From assembly GCF_002954325.1 (NCBI RefSeq), contig NZ_MQVX01000001.1, positions 2,099,383 to 2,163,382 on the forward strand: DNA of 64,000 nucleotides, written 5' to 3'. Positions within the stretch are counted from its first letter, which is position 1. Each line of letters starts with the position of its first letter. The notes under the pieces are model-generated. The model saw only the letters and a list, made by a program, of their open reading frames with translations, had not been told where the DNA came from and did not search any database. The DNA comes from Aureicoccus marinus. GTDB lineage: Bacteria > Bacteroidota > Bacteroidia > Flavobacteriales > Flavobacteriaceae. Below, piece after piece: positions 25,183-33,768 of this stretch. Position numbers and translations under genes: made by a program.

Positions 25183-25206
25183 CTATGTTATTTTAGATTA
25201 CATTTA
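25183..25206 (+). promoter_or_regulatory. possible autoregulatory dyad and promoter of the second Crp/Fnr gene
   Basis: TGTTATTTTAGATTACA shows a TGTnAT-N5-ATnACA dyad. Its last bases overlap TACATTTA, one mismatch from TAnnTTTG, about 25 bp upstream of the Crp/Fnr start at 25230. Binding there would repress. Weak evidence. Confidence 0.3.
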
Positions 25207-25229
25207 ATGGAAGGCAATCCTGTAAGATC

Positions 25230-25919
25230 ATGGATGAACATAAGTGTGAAAACTGTATCATTCGTCAATTCAATGCGCTTCGAGCAATGAATAAGGATGA
25301 ATTGAAACAAATCAACAAGGCCAAAGAAGATAAATCATTTAAAAAAGGAGAAGTGTTATTTAAGGAAGGAGAAACACTTCACGGCCTCTATTGCCTTAAA
25401 AATGGAGTTGCTAAACTTTCCAAGCTTAGCGAGAACGGAAAAGATCAAATTGTCAAACTTGCAGCCAAAGGCAGTATACTGGGTCACCGCTCGGTAATCG
25501 CAAAAGAAAACACCAATCTTTCTGCTGTAGCGGTAAGCGATGTTCAATCCTGTTATATCCCCAAGAGTAAAATAGAAGCAGTCCTGCGTTCCAACCCGGA
25601 TTTCACTCTCGAAATGCTGAGAAAATTGGCCCATGATATCAAGGAATCGGATGATTCCCTAGTGCAGATGTCCCAAAAGAACGTAAAACAAAGAATGGCC
25701 CAAGCCCTACTCCATATTCAGGAAAATTTTGGTGCCGATGAAGAAGGGTACTTCTCGGTTCATTTTTCCAGAGAAGACCTGGCTAATATTGTGGGAACCG
25801 CAACAGAATCAGCGATCCGAATGTTATCTGAGTTCAAGAAAGACACCATTCTAAAATCAAAGGGACGTAAATTGGGAATAGCCGACTTGGAAGCACTCAA
25901 AAAAATGGCGGCCGATTGA
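25230..25919 (+). CDS. Crp/Fnr-family regulator with N-terminal CxxC
   Basis: A 229-residue regulator. The N-terminus carries MDEHKCENCIIRQFNALRAM; a CxxC ahead of the effector domain is common in Bacteroidota FNR-like proteins and may ligate an Fe-S cluster or other cofactor. The beta-roll (about 25-140) includes FKKGEVLFKEGETLHGLYCL and GKDQIVKLAAKGSILGHRSV. The HTH (about 170-220) has SREDLANIVGTATESAIRML, recognition helix TESAIRML. It differs clearly from the sulfur-module regulator at 13134. The likely signal is oxygen or redox, target genes unknown. Slightly AT-richer than the preceding block. Confidence 0.87.
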   Translation: MDEHKCENCIIRQFNALRAMNKDELKQINKAKEDKSFKKGEVLFKEGETLHGLYCLKNGVAKLSKLSENGKDQIVKLAAKGSILGHRSVIAKENTNLSAVAVSDVQSCYIPKSKIEAVLRSNPDFTLEMLRKLAHDIKESDDSLVQMSQKNVKQRMAQALLHIQENFGADEEGYFSVHFSREDLANIVGTATESAIRMLSEFKKDTILKSKGRKLGIADLEALKKMAAD

Positions 25920-26122
25920 TGTCCCGTTTTGGACAATTGGTTGCGGAAGACAGGGCCCAGAGCGATTTATATACTAACCAACCTAAAATATAAAGAAGAT
26001 GCTACAGGCCTTGTCTTCCTCAATAAGACCATGGCCCGATTTTTTTTGGTTCTCATTATTCAAGAGAGAACCGGTTGAATCACCCATTATAAGAAATTAC
26101 TGATCTCTGTCGTTTTAATTTT

Positions 26123-27649
26123 ATGTCTACTATTGTATTCCGGAAACTGCTATTTACAGCCATAATCGTTGTCATTCTTTGCACTCTTATGGCCTTTTTT
26201 TACAATAGAGGTTTGCGGAGAATTAATGGTGGTTTGACCAAAAAAGTCGATTGGTCATCAATCGATATTCCTAGTAGTGATGTCCTCTTAAGCAACGCCT
26301 TTATCTGGGATTCAGACAGTTTGCTGTTCCGTAAAGGGGCAGTTCTTATTCAAAATGGAATTATACAGCCAATCGAATCAAACCGGGTTACCTCTTCCGA
26401 TATTCAAATGATCGATGCCCAAGGTCAATATTTGATTCCGGGATTGATCGACTACCATATTCATCTTTTTGAAAGTCCAAACGACCTCCTACTCTATTTG
26501 GCAAACGGTATCACCCAGGTACGTGAGATGTCGGGTACAGACGTTCACTTAAGGTGGCAATTAGAAATCAAATCAGGGCGTCCTGGACCAGATTTATATG
26601 TCATTTCTCCACGACTGAGTAGTTTCTCTACTTTGGAAGGTTGGAAGGCAGAATACACACAAGGATATAACAACATATCAAACCAAAAATCTGCACGAAA
26701 AAGTCTTATTCGCTACAAAGAAAAAGGTTTTCAGGGAGTCAAAATTCACTCAGGTCTGAACTTGGAAAGCTATCAAGCCATGAGTGTTCTAAGCGATTCA
26801 TTGGACCTCCAAATGGTTGGACATCTGCCCAAAAGTATCACTTTTGACGACCTATGGGCTTCAAATCAGTCGGATATAGCCCATACAGAAGAACTCCTTT
26901 TGGTCTTTAAACGCGAATATGAAGAAGTGGGTAAAGTCATCGACGCTGACTTTTTGACTTATGTTCAAAAAAGAACCCTTGAAATTGCACCCGAACTCCT
27001 TCGTCAGGATATAAGCGTAAATACTAATCTCTGGTTGATACAGAGTTTTGTCAGCCAAAAATTTGATCTCAACAATCAACTGAGTCAAATTCATCTACAA
27101 TACGCCAATCCAGGAATTACAGAATCCAAAAAATTCCTTCGAAACGGCCCCGGATGGCTCCCGGGAGTCAATCGTTATCGTCTGCCTAAAAATCTAAATG
27201 ATCAAGAAATACAAAAAGAGAAAAAGTACTGGAACACCTACGCCAAAGCATGCGAGAGGATCGTAAAAACCTTGGCGGAATCGAAGGTTACCCTTATTCC
27301 AGCTACTGACGCCAATCTGCCACTAAGCGTGCCTGGATTTGGATTTTATGACGAAATAAATAGCTTACATGCATTAGGTATTCCAGCAAAAGATTTACTT
27401 CATTGGGCGACTGATATCCCAGCCCATAGAATGGGGAGTAAAACAGGTCGAATCGAACCCGGATATAAAGCTAATCTGGTACTACTAAAAGGTAATCCAT
27501 TAGAAAATATCAAGCATTTAAACAATATCTCTTTGGTCATAAAAGGCAAGCAAATTTATGAGCGAAAATTACTGGATCAAATCCTGGAAATGGTTCTTGA
27601 TTCAAATGAAGAGAGTAGAAGTATTGATATTAAACAATATACTCGATAG
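26123..27649 (+). CDS. membrane-anchored amidohydrolase-family protein
   Basis: A 508-residue protein with an N-terminal membrane anchor (LLFTAIIVVILCTLMAFFY), so the enzyme domain probably faces the periplasm. Amidohydrolase features: LIPGLIDYHIHLFESPNDLL (HxH metal pair), FQGVKIHSG (Lys), MVGHLPKS (His), DIAHTEELL (His), and IPATDANLPLSVPGF (Asp), then KTGRIEPGYKANLVLLKGNP, the usual C-terminal beta-sandwich return. It resembles imidazolonepropionase-like or prolidase-like (Xaa-Pro) members of unknown substrate. AT content is visibly higher than in flanking genes, hinting at recent acquisition. No conserved neighbours. Confidence 0.8.
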   Translation: MSTIVFRKLLFTAIIVVILCTLMAFFYNRGLRRINGGLTKKVDWSSIDIPSSDVLLSNAFIWDSDSLLFRKGAVLIQNGIIQPIESNRVTSSDIQMIDAQGQYLIPGLIDYHIHLFESPNDLLLYLANGITQVREMSGTDVHLRWQLEIKSGRPGPDLYVISPRLSSFSTLEGWKAEYTQGYNNISNQKSARKSLIRYKEKGFQGVKIHSGLNLESYQAMSVLSDSLDLQMVGHLPKSITFDDLWASNQSDIAHTEELLLVFKREYEEVGKVIDADFLTYVQKRTLEIAPELLRQDISVNTNLWLIQSFVSQKFDLNNQLSQIHLQYANPGITESKKFLRNGPGWLPGVNRYRLPKNLNDQEIQKEKKYWNTYAKACERIVKTLAESKVTLIPATDANLPLSVPGFGFYDEINSLHALGIPAKDLLHWATDIPAHRMGSKTGRIEPGYKANLVLLKGNPLENIKHLNNISLVIKGKQIYERKLLDQILEMVLDSNEESRSIDIKQYTR

Positions 27650-27710
27650 ACACTTCAAATAGGTCCTTTGAGCAGAAAGAGCGGTTGTTAAAAATTCTGC
27701 TTTCGGAAGG

Positions 27711-29909
27711 CTAGGGTAGACTAATCGGGATATACAGGTCAATCAACTTGTTCTTTTGGTCCAAGCCCCGAATCAAAAGAACATACTCCTGGGTGTCCAG
27801 TTTAGGGAACTGCAATACGAGCTCCTTCTCTTCTTCCAAAGGCAATTGAGGCTCCCACAAAAGTGTGCCAAATTGCTGCAGATAAGAAGGATTATAAAAA
27901 GGCAGGTAACGCTCAAAAGAATCGACAGCGGAGATTCCCCATTCCGGAAGGCAGGTACAGGTTTTGGGTTGTCTTCGGCTCTTTTTCACCCAAAGGCTGA
28001 TGAATTGTCTGCGATTGGAATCGTAGGTGATACTCTGGATCTGTGAAAGAGACATTTGAAAAATATCGGTGCCATCACTCGGCAAGCCATCAACAATGAC
28101 CGGCACAGGAACGGGACCCGTTGCCTTTCCGGGACCGCCTCCTCTGGACATGGCGATCACCCGGCCTTCGTAGACCCGTACTCCGAACCCCAACTTGCGC
28201 AAATAACTAGCGAGAGTCGGGTAGTTTTTTTCATCTTCCGCTGTGATTATTCTGCCTTCGGTCAAGGCATCGATCTGAAAAGCTACCGGGGCCTTTGCTT
28301 TGGAAGTGACCACCACCTCATCCAGGGCAATCTGATTGTCCGGCCAGAACGATATTTCTTGGGGTTCTTCTTCCAAGGAATAGGTCGCAATCCATTTTTT
28401 CCAATCTTCTTCATAGGTGGGAACACTTAGCGGTTCCATCCAAATATTACAGCCGCTTTTGACCAAGGCCTTTCCACGGGCATCCAAAGGGGTGGCAAAA
28501 AGAGTGTCCTGGCTTTGGGGGGTCAAAGTCGCGCTAAATCGTTTATCTGTTCCCACAGGAGCAAGGGCGAATACGCCGTTTCTGCTTTGGATTAAAACCT
28601 GCTTGACCTCTGTGCTCTGAAGACCTTGAACCTGCCCTTTAAAGGGTACTCCTGTCAGCAGGGTGGTGGGGTCCATTTCGGCCTCTAATGCTTTTATCAA
28701 GGAAGCCCGGAGCTTTACCCATTGATCGATTTGGGCATTTTTCTTTCGACTGGGCAGTTTAGAAAAAGAGGGAATATAGTCGGCCGGAAACACCTGACCC
28801 AATTGATTCTTCAGACTGTGGTCCCGCTGGTAAGAGAGATCATAACTCTCTTTGGTCATCACCGTTGCACTGAGTCGAAGACCTTCTGATAAGGTCTTTG
28901 CCGAGGCGACCAGTCTGATGGAATCCGCTTCAAAGCTCGCTTCCTTCAATTGAATGGGCTGAGCCTTTTTGGACCATTGGTTCACAAACCAATTTTGACC
29001 TCTGGTTTGCCCGGCCACAACATAACGCAACTGTATTACTCCTTCCGGAAGTGAGGCCTTAGGCAATCGAAAAACCTCCTTGTTGGGATCAGCGTCCAAT
29101 CGACTCAGCTGGCTCTGGCCCTTAAACCAAACCTCCAGTTCGCCATTTTTGTCTTTTGTCAGGGAGTTGAGCTCGATAAGCACCTCCTCAGTCTCGAGGT
29201 TGTTGATCCGGATTCCAACGGAACCCTTTTCGGCAGGAATTACAGGGAAATAGGCCGGTGACTTTCCTGCGCCAACCAATAAGAATTTATAGGACTTAGC
29301 CGGATCGTGGTAGTAGGTCAAATGCCCCATCTCTTGCCACGTACCTTTGATATCACTGATCAAAAGTTGGTTGTCTTCGTAAAAATCCAATCGTCTGTCG
29401 TCCTGGGATTCCGGACTCCGTAAAAGCTGAAACAACAGGGTGTTTTGCTGCCCAGCAATAACACTACCGTTCTCTGGAGTCCATAAAAATCGCTCCTCCG
29501 AGCCGAGGGGTTTTTCTTTGCTCAAGGGATTGGTTAACAAGCGAAGTCGCACCATATCACGAAGTGGGGCAGCTTCTTCATTTTGTAAAACCTGTGCCGC
29601 CAAAAAAACGTAATCATTTTTCCAGGACTCGTCCAGCAAGAGGTTCCCGAAACCCGATCCCTGACGTAGAGGAAAAACACCGGTTTTAAGAATTCCGCCC
29701 TCCTTGTTTAATAAATGAACCTGCACCAGGGCTTCTCCTTGTATAGGGGCCTCGAACTCGTCAAAAAGATAGGTCGTAAACCATACCTGCTCCCCAGGGG
29801 TAAAAACGGTTTTATTCAGGTGAAGCTGCAATTGGCCTTGTGAATACAGTCCAAAAGAAAACAGGGTAAAAAGGAGAAAAAGAACCTTAGGCGCTAGGCG
29901 AGTGTACAT
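27711..29909 (-). CDS. secreted MG2-like/TonB-plug-like protein of unknown function
   Basis: A 732-residue exported protein with signal peptide LFLLFTLFSFGLYSQG. The mature N-terminus (LHLNKTVFTPGEQVWFTTYL) resembles the first macroglobulin-like (MG2) domain found in Bacteroidota proteins that precede TonB-plug domains. Near the C-terminus, residues ~535-640 (LDEVVVTSKAKAPV, TLASYLRKLGFGVRVYEGRV, PVPVIVDGLPSDG, LSQIQSITYDS) look like a TonB-dependent-receptor plug without a barrel. Such proteins are widespread in Flavobacteriia and their role is unclear; they may act with outer-membrane transporters or peptidases. Monocistronic, convergent with the amidohydrolase gene. Confidence 0.75.
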   Translation of the reverse strand: MYTRLAPKVLFLLFTLFSFGLYSQGQLQLHLNKTVFTPGEQVWFTTYLFDEFEAPIQGEALVQVHLLNKEGGILKTGVFPLRQGSGFGNLLLDESWKNDYVFLAAQVLQNEEAAPLRDMVRLRLLTNPLSKEKPLGSEERFLWTPENGSVIAGQQNTLLFQLLRSPESQDDRRLDFYEDNQLLISDIKGTWQEMGHLTYYHDPAKSYKFLLVGAGKSPAYFPVIPAEKGSVGIRINNLETEEVLIELNSLTKDKNGELEVWFKGQSQLSRLDADPNKEVFRLPKASLPEGVIQLRYVVAGQTRGQNWFVNQWSKKAQPIQLKEASFEADSIRLVASAKTLSEGLRLSATVMTKESYDLSYQRDHSLKNQLGQVFPADYIPSFSKLPSRKKNAQIDQWVKLRASLIKALEAEMDPTTLLTGVPFKGQVQGLQSTEVKQVLIQSRNGVFALAPVGTDKRFSATLTPQSQDTLFATPLDARGKALVKSGCNIWMEPLSVPTYEEDWKKWIATYSLEEEPQEISFWPDNQIALDEVVVTSKAKAPVAFQIDALTEGRIITAEDEKNYPTLASYLRKLGFGVRVYEGRVIAMSRGGGPGKATGPVPVPVIVDGLPSDGTDIFQMSLSQIQSITYDSNRRQFISLWVKKSRRQPKTCTCLPEWGISAVDSFERYLPFYNPSYLQQFGTLLWEPQLPLEEEKELVLQFPKLDTQEYVLLIRGLDQKNKLIDLYIPISLP

Positions 29910-30010
29910 AGGCGAGAGCTAATGGATTAGCAGGGAACTCCTTACAAGATAGCCCATAAATGAGTAAATTATGCCTCCATTAACGCTTCTTTTAGACCAT
30001 CTCAATCGCC

Positions 30011-30903
30011 ATGAACAGACGCCGATTTATCCAAAATACAGGAATGCTTACCGCCATGAGTTTACTCCCGGCCTATGCCTGTCAGAAGGCACCTGTCAGT
30101 AAATACAAAATGGGCTATCAGCTGTTTTCGATTCGGGACGAAATGGCCAAGGATCCATTGGCCACCTTAAAGGCTTTAATCGCGATGGGGTATGAATCCT
30201 TTGAGACCTACGGATACGAACCGGATACCGATCAAATCTATGGCTACACTGCCCAGGAATTCCGAAACGTCCTTGATGAGCTTCAGGTGGTTGCACCGAG
30301 CGGACATTTTGGTTTTGATCCTTTTCATTTTGCGGAAGAAGCCGAAATCCTTCGCTTTGTCGACGGCTGCTTAAAAGGGGCCGAAACCATGGGCATGAAG
30401 TACATCACCTGGCCCTGGTTAGCGCCCGAAAAGCGAAACCCCGAGGGATTTGAGCAGCTCGTGATTCAATTGAACCGCATTGGAAAGCACATCCAAGGTT
30501 CTGGAATCGGATTGGCCTTTCACAACCACGGTTATGAATTTGAAGACCACAATGGGGTGAATGGATATGATATGATTCTCACGCAAACCGACCCGGAATT
30601 GGTCAAGCTCCAACTCGATATGTATTGGCTCAAGCATTCCACCAATATGACTCCACAACAACTGGCAGACGATCAACCTGGGCGCTACGTGATGTGGCAC
30701 ATCAAAGACATGGACAAGGTCACCCGAGATTATACGGAGCTGGGCAATGGTTCCATAGACTACACCACCTATCTACCCAAGGCAGAGGACGCCGGCTTGG
30801 AATTTTACTTTATAGAGCAAGGTGGAAACTTTACCGTCAATTCGACGGAAAGTGCCAAGCCAGTGCGGAATACTTCAAAGCGAATCTCCAACAATTGATA
30901 TAA
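30011..30903 (+). CDS. exported sugar phosphate isomerase/epimerase (xylose-isomerase-like TIM barrel), frameshifted near 30856
   Basis: MNRRRFIQNTGMLTAMSLLP is a twin-arginine signal, followed by a lipobox-like AYACQ, so the protein is probably folded before export and lipidated. The AP-endonuclease-2/xylose-isomerase barrel includes YKMGYQLFSIRDEM, GLAFHNHGYEFEDHN (metal His/Glu), LQLDMYWLKHS and MWHIKDMDK, then YFIEQGGNFTVNST with a metal Glu. As read, the tail goes out of frame. One extra A at 30856-30857 restores ESAKASAEYFKANLQQLI and the stop at 30903, giving about 297 residues. It acts on an unknown sugar or cyclitol in the periplasm. Confidence 0.87.
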
Positions 30904-30914
30904 GCAAGACGGGC

Positions 30915-31286
30915 TTGATCAAGAAGAACCTTCAACTCCTGATTTCGGCCCTTGTCGTGGTGGGCGCAGCTCTTTTTTATGGAGCTAGCCCGGGCAATTT
31001 ACTACCCTTCCTCTTCGACTTTGACACCCAGAATACGGACCTCCGCAATATTCTTCGGGCCGTTATGGGTCTCTACCTCGCCTTCTCTGGCTTTTGGATT
31101 TACGCTCTCTATCGGCCTGCCTATTGGCGTACCGCCACCTTGAGTAATGCCCTCTTTATGGGCGGTTTGGGTTTTGGCAGACTGATCAGTTTTATTCTGG
31201 ACGGCTACAGTGAAGTATATTTTCCAGGCATGCTTTTGGAATTCGGTATGATGGCCTGGGCCCTATTCAACTTGAAAAAAGCGTAA
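30915..31286 (+). CDS. DUF4345-type membrane protein
   Basis: Start taken at TTG 30915, 12 bp after the corrected stop of the isomerase, giving 123 residues; upstream codons of this frame overlap the isomerase. Four hydrophobic helices: LQLLISALVVVGAALFYGAS, LRAVMGLYLAFSGFWIYAL, NALFMGGLGFGRLISFILDG and GMLLEFGMMAWALFNL. The ASPGNLLPFLFDFD stretch, the LRA-GLYL motif and GRLISFILDGYSE match the DUF4345 family. Function unknown. Probably co-transcribed with the isomerase. Confidence 0.72.
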   Translation: MIKKNLQLLISALVVVGAALFYGASPGNLLPFLFDFDTQNTDLRNILRAVMGLYLAFSGFWIYALYRPAYWRTATLSNALFMGGLGFGRLISFILDGYSEVYFPGMLLEFGMMAWALFNLKKA

Positions 31287-31322
31287 CCTCAACTGGAAAT
31301 CCAAGAGTACCTTAACGCAACT

Positions 31323-31484
31323 TCAATGGAAAATTGATATACAAAGGAAGGCTGGCAGATTATCAAAGAGTTCTTTAGACCAGTCGCGACAATGCGTACA
31401 CTAAAAACCACAGGCCACGGCCTTGACCGAATCGGGTGGTAATTCTTTGCGGCAGTGTTCGCAACTGGGCAGGAGCTCCAACAT
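31323..31484 (-). pseudogene. decayed DUF1272-family small Cys protein
   Basis: Four bp after the dinB stop, an ATG at 31484 opens MLELLPSCEHCRKELPPDSV, which matches the start of the 55-75-residue DUF1272 family (MLELRPxCExCxxxLPPDS). After ACGF the codon is TAG (31401-31403), where the family has Glu of the C-x-F-E-C-T-F-C motif. The reading then continues CTHCRDW, with Trp where the next Cys is expected, and the CPNCGG end is not recognisable before the stop at 31323. With two substitutions in key residues it looks genuinely inactivated, unlike the one-base indels elsewhere. Confidence 0.7.
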
Positions 31485-31487
31485 AAC

Positions 31488-32006
31488 TCAGAGGTAGCGT
31501 TCTTCTATGATTCCATTATGCCAGATCTCGTGACCCGCAATGATAAAGGCCGCCGCCCGAGCAGAAACCAGGTTTCCGTTTACACTGCCCATCCGGCCCA
31601 AGTCAGCGGTGGATAAGCTCCCAAGCACCGAGAGTGTAAAAATTCGAGTTGTACGATACTCCTCCAACAGGGTCTCCATACTTTTCTTATTGGCACCGGA
31701 AGCAGGAACGTAATCGTTTTGATCGAATCCTGCCAAAGGGGTTTGGTCTCCTCGTGAAATTCGAAAGGCACGGTACAAGAAAATACGCTCTGTATCGATC
31801 AAGTGTTGCAGTACTTCTTTGCAGGTCCACTTCCCTTCGGCATAACGGTACTCGTGTTTCTCTTCCGGTAAATTTTGATAGAAAGCTTCGGTCTTCCTCC
31901 CCCCTTCTTTCAAAGCATCCATAAGTTCGGAAGCAGGGTCTACCCGAGCAATATAGGCAGCGTAGTACGGGTGAAATTCGGATTCTTGTAGGGCCTGTGT
32001 AGTCAT
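31488..32006 (-). CDS. DinB-family protein
   Basis: A 172-residue four-helix-bundle protein. Metal-binding histidines are seen in the family places: VLQHLIDTERIFLYRAFRI and, near the C-terminus, FIIAGHEIWHNGIIEERYL. TWxxxEVLxHL-type helix starts and the IDTER motif are diagnostic. DinB/YfiT proteins are nickel or zinc proteins, some acting as thiol-dependent transferases (bacillithiol/mycothiol S-transferases). The substrate here is unknown. A TAnnTTTG promoter lies at 32032-32039, and a dead DUF1272 gene follows. Confidence 0.88.
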   Translation of the reverse strand: MTTQALQESEFHPYYAAYIARVDPASELMDALKEGGRKTEAFYQNLPEEKHEYRYAEGKWTCKEVLQHLIDTERIFLYRAFRISRGDQTPLAGFDQNDYVPASGANKKSMETLLEEYRTTRIFTLSVLGSLSTADLGRMGSVNGNLVSARAAAFIIAGHEIWHNGIIEERYL

Positions 32007-32031
32007 GATCGTCTATTGTGTTAATCTAGGA

Positions 32032-32039
32032 CAAAATTA
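32032..32039 (-). promoter_or_regulatory. TAnnTTTG promoter element of dinB
   Basis: CAAAATTA on the plus strand reads TAATTTTG on the minus strand, a full match to TAnnTTTG, 25 bp upstream of the dinB ATG. Confidence 0.5.
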
Positions 32040-32082
32040 ATTATTCCGACCGGGCTAAAGCCATACGACCTGATCAAGGTTT

Positions 32083-32604
32083 TTAACCGATCACCTCTCC
32101 TCTTGCAGGATATCTAGTTCTAGTAATATAGTCTACAGCCTTTAGAAAAGACGGTAAATAAGGCCTCCCCCAAGGATTAGAAGTGATAGCTGCGTAGTAC
32201 ACCTTATTTTGCTTATCGATTAAAAATAGACCAGGCTCACTAAATTCTTCCGGTTCTCCCTCCTTCACACCCTTACTGAGGTATAGTCCCCAATCCCTAG
32301 CTTGTTTTCTATCCAAACCATAACCAATTTTCAGCTGATCGATGCCCCATTTTTGGCGAGAAAGTCTAGCGCGCTTTTCCGAGTCCATACTAAGGGCGAC
32401 TACGTCGACACCTCTCTGAGCAAATTCTGGGAGTAAATCTTGTAATTGTTGCAAATATCTCTCGCAGATCGGACAGTGAAGGCCTCGGTAGAAAACCAAG
32501 AGTTGGAAATTTTCAGTTTCCTGTTCTGACAAGGTGAATTTTATCTGATCCAGTGTATTGAATTCCAAAAAAGGAGCCACTTGTAAAGGGGTGGGTCTAT
32601 TCAT
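32083..32604 (-). CDS. peroxiredoxin-like (AhpC/TSA) family protein
   Basis: A 173-residue thioredoxin-fold protein. LLVFYRGLHCPICERYLQQL has the peroxidatic-type Cys in a CPIC arrangement, where classical peroxiredoxins have T-x2-C, and VVALSMDSEKRARLSRQKWG is the following strand/helix. GLFLIDKQNKVYYAAI and SNPWGRPYLPSFLKAVDYI match the 'redoxin domain' group found in oxidative-stress loci. The start overlaps the 3' end of the mdaB-like gene by 8 bp, so both are in one operon under the HxlR regulator. AT-richer than the surrounding core. Confidence 0.85.
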   Translation of the reverse strand: MNRPTPLQVAPFLEFNTLDQIKFTLSEQETENFQLLVFYRGLHCPICERYLQQLQDLLPEFAQRGVDVVALSMDSEKRARLSRQKWGIDQLKIGYGLDRKQARDWGLYLSKGVKEGEPEEFSEPGLFLIDKQNKVYYAAITSNPWGRPYLPSFLKAVDYITRTRYPARGEVIG

Positions 32605-33195
32605 TACTCTTTGTATTAAAATGTAGGTTTAAATGTTGGTCAAAGCGTTTAAAATCTTGATTAATCTGAGGGTTCTTCATTACATCATAAGACATGAAAG
32701 TGGGTAGGGCTTTTAAACCAAACCATTGAAAATTTAAATGCATGGGATTAAGTAGTTCGTCCTCACTAATTCCATTAAAAAAAGTTTCCTCCGGATTTCG
32801 AAAAGCCTCTTCCGGCGCATTAGCCGTTACGGAGATCATATACTTACCCTTTAGTTTTCCTCCAAGGCCATAATTCTTCTTGGGCTCTTCACGACTTCTA
32901 CCATCCCCTGCAGACAGTTCTCCCATCATTCCAGCAGAGAATACCTCATCAATGTACTTCTTAAAAGACCAGCTAACACCCATCCAGTTCAAGGGAGTCT
33001 GAAAAAAGACCAGATCAGCCCACTTGAAATTTTCAATCTCCTGATTCACTTCATAGCTATCTTCCATTGTTCTAACCCGAACAGCACATCCCTGACTTTC
33101 AAAAAAATCGATGGCTTTCTTAGTATAACTGGCATTCAAACGTCCTTCGGAGAAGGATACTTTTGATGCCCGTTGAGTATAAAAACATTCTTCAT
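32597..33195 (-). CDS. MdaB-like NAD(P)H quinone reductase, frameshifted near 33153
   Basis: Flavodoxin-fold FAD enzyme reducing quinones by two electrons. The true start is the ATG at 33195: MKNVFILNGHQKYP, the conserved FMN/FAD-binding N-terminus. That frame stops at once. One more T in the coding run (agaag at 33151-33155) restores PFSEGRLNASYTKKAIDFFE and the rest: FKWADLVFFQTPLNWMGVSW, GRSREEPKKNYGLGG, KGKYMISVTANAPEEAF, and LPTFMSYDVMKNP. Reconstructed length is 199 residues, right for MdaB (~193-199). The first gene of the operon with the peroxiredoxin-like gene, divergent from hxlR. Confidence 0.9.
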
Positions 33196-33211
33196 TGGAA
33201 TATCAATTTAT

Positions 33212-33253
33212 TAGTATCACAAAGAAACTTATATTAGTTTATTTTTGATACTA
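33212..33253. promoter_or_regulatory. 42-bp dyad operator covering both divergent mdaB/hxlR promoters
   Basis: Outer arms TAGTATCA (33212-33219) and TGATACTA (33246-33253) and inner arms AAACT (33225-33229) and AGTTT (33236-33240) share one centre at 33232.5; 18 of 21 base pairs are complementary. TATTTTTG (33240-33247, plus) is a full TAnnTTTG element for hxlR. TTTCTTTG (33220-33227, minus) is a near match for mdaB. The dyad therefore sits on both promoters, fitting repression by two HxlR dimers. Confidence 0.7.
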
Positions 33254-33297
33254 TAAAATACGAGCAAGCGATAATTTGTGGTAACCTCAGAGTAACT

Positions 33298-33672
33298 ATG
33301 TCTAGAAAATACATTGATAACCCAAACGCCTGTACCCTGGTTCACACCATGAATACAATTGGCAACAAATGGAAACCAATTATTCTTTACCTATTATCCC
33401 AAGGTCCTTTGCGTTTTGGAATGTTGAATCTTTTAGTCCCAACAATATCCAAGAAGGTACTGAGCACACAACTCAAGGAGCTCGAAAATGACGACCTAGT
33501 TTCTAGAACTGCTTATGCTGAAACACCACCGCGTGTGGAGTACGCCTTAACTCAGAAATCAAAAGGCTTACTTCCCATTTTAAAGGCACTTAGTGAATGG
33601 GCAGAAATCACTTATCCTGAAATTGATTTTGAGCAATGCCGAATAGCCGATCATCAGCTTAAAGAGGAATAA
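33298..33672 (+). CDS. HxlR-family transcriptional regulator
   Basis: A 124-residue winged-helix protein. The family signature is clear: a Cys near the N-terminus (NPNACTLVHTMNTIGNKWKP), LSQGPLRFGMLNLLVPTISK, VLSTQLKELENDDLVSRTAY and TPPRVEYALTQKSKGLLPIL. In HypR/QorR/YodB-type members the N-terminal Cys (here Cys12) senses quinones, aldehydes or hypochlorite and releases repression of a neighbouring quinone reductase. The divergent mdaB-like gene makes that the likely role here. A second Cys (Cys114) is in the C-terminal tail EQCRIADH. Confidence 0.92.
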   Translation: MSRKYIDNPNACTLVHTMNTIGNKWKPIILYLLSQGPLRFGMLNLLVPTISKKVLSTQLKELENDDLVSRTAYAETPPRVEYALTQKSKGLLPILKALSEWAEITYPEIDFEQCRIADHQLKEE

Positions 33673-33768
33673 AAGCTCCATAATGGCATCCTTTTGTGAC
33701 CTCTACCTGTATCCATAGAAAAAGCCGTTCCAAAACCTCTTCGTACATTTACTATCAAATATCATAAC

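Noticed and set aside
33284-33300. A further GTAAC-type Crp/Fnr operator before hxlR
   Set aside because: Here the GTAAC elements are direct repeats (GTAAC-CTCAGA-GTAAC), not a dyad, and no -7 element follows at the 22-bp spacing.
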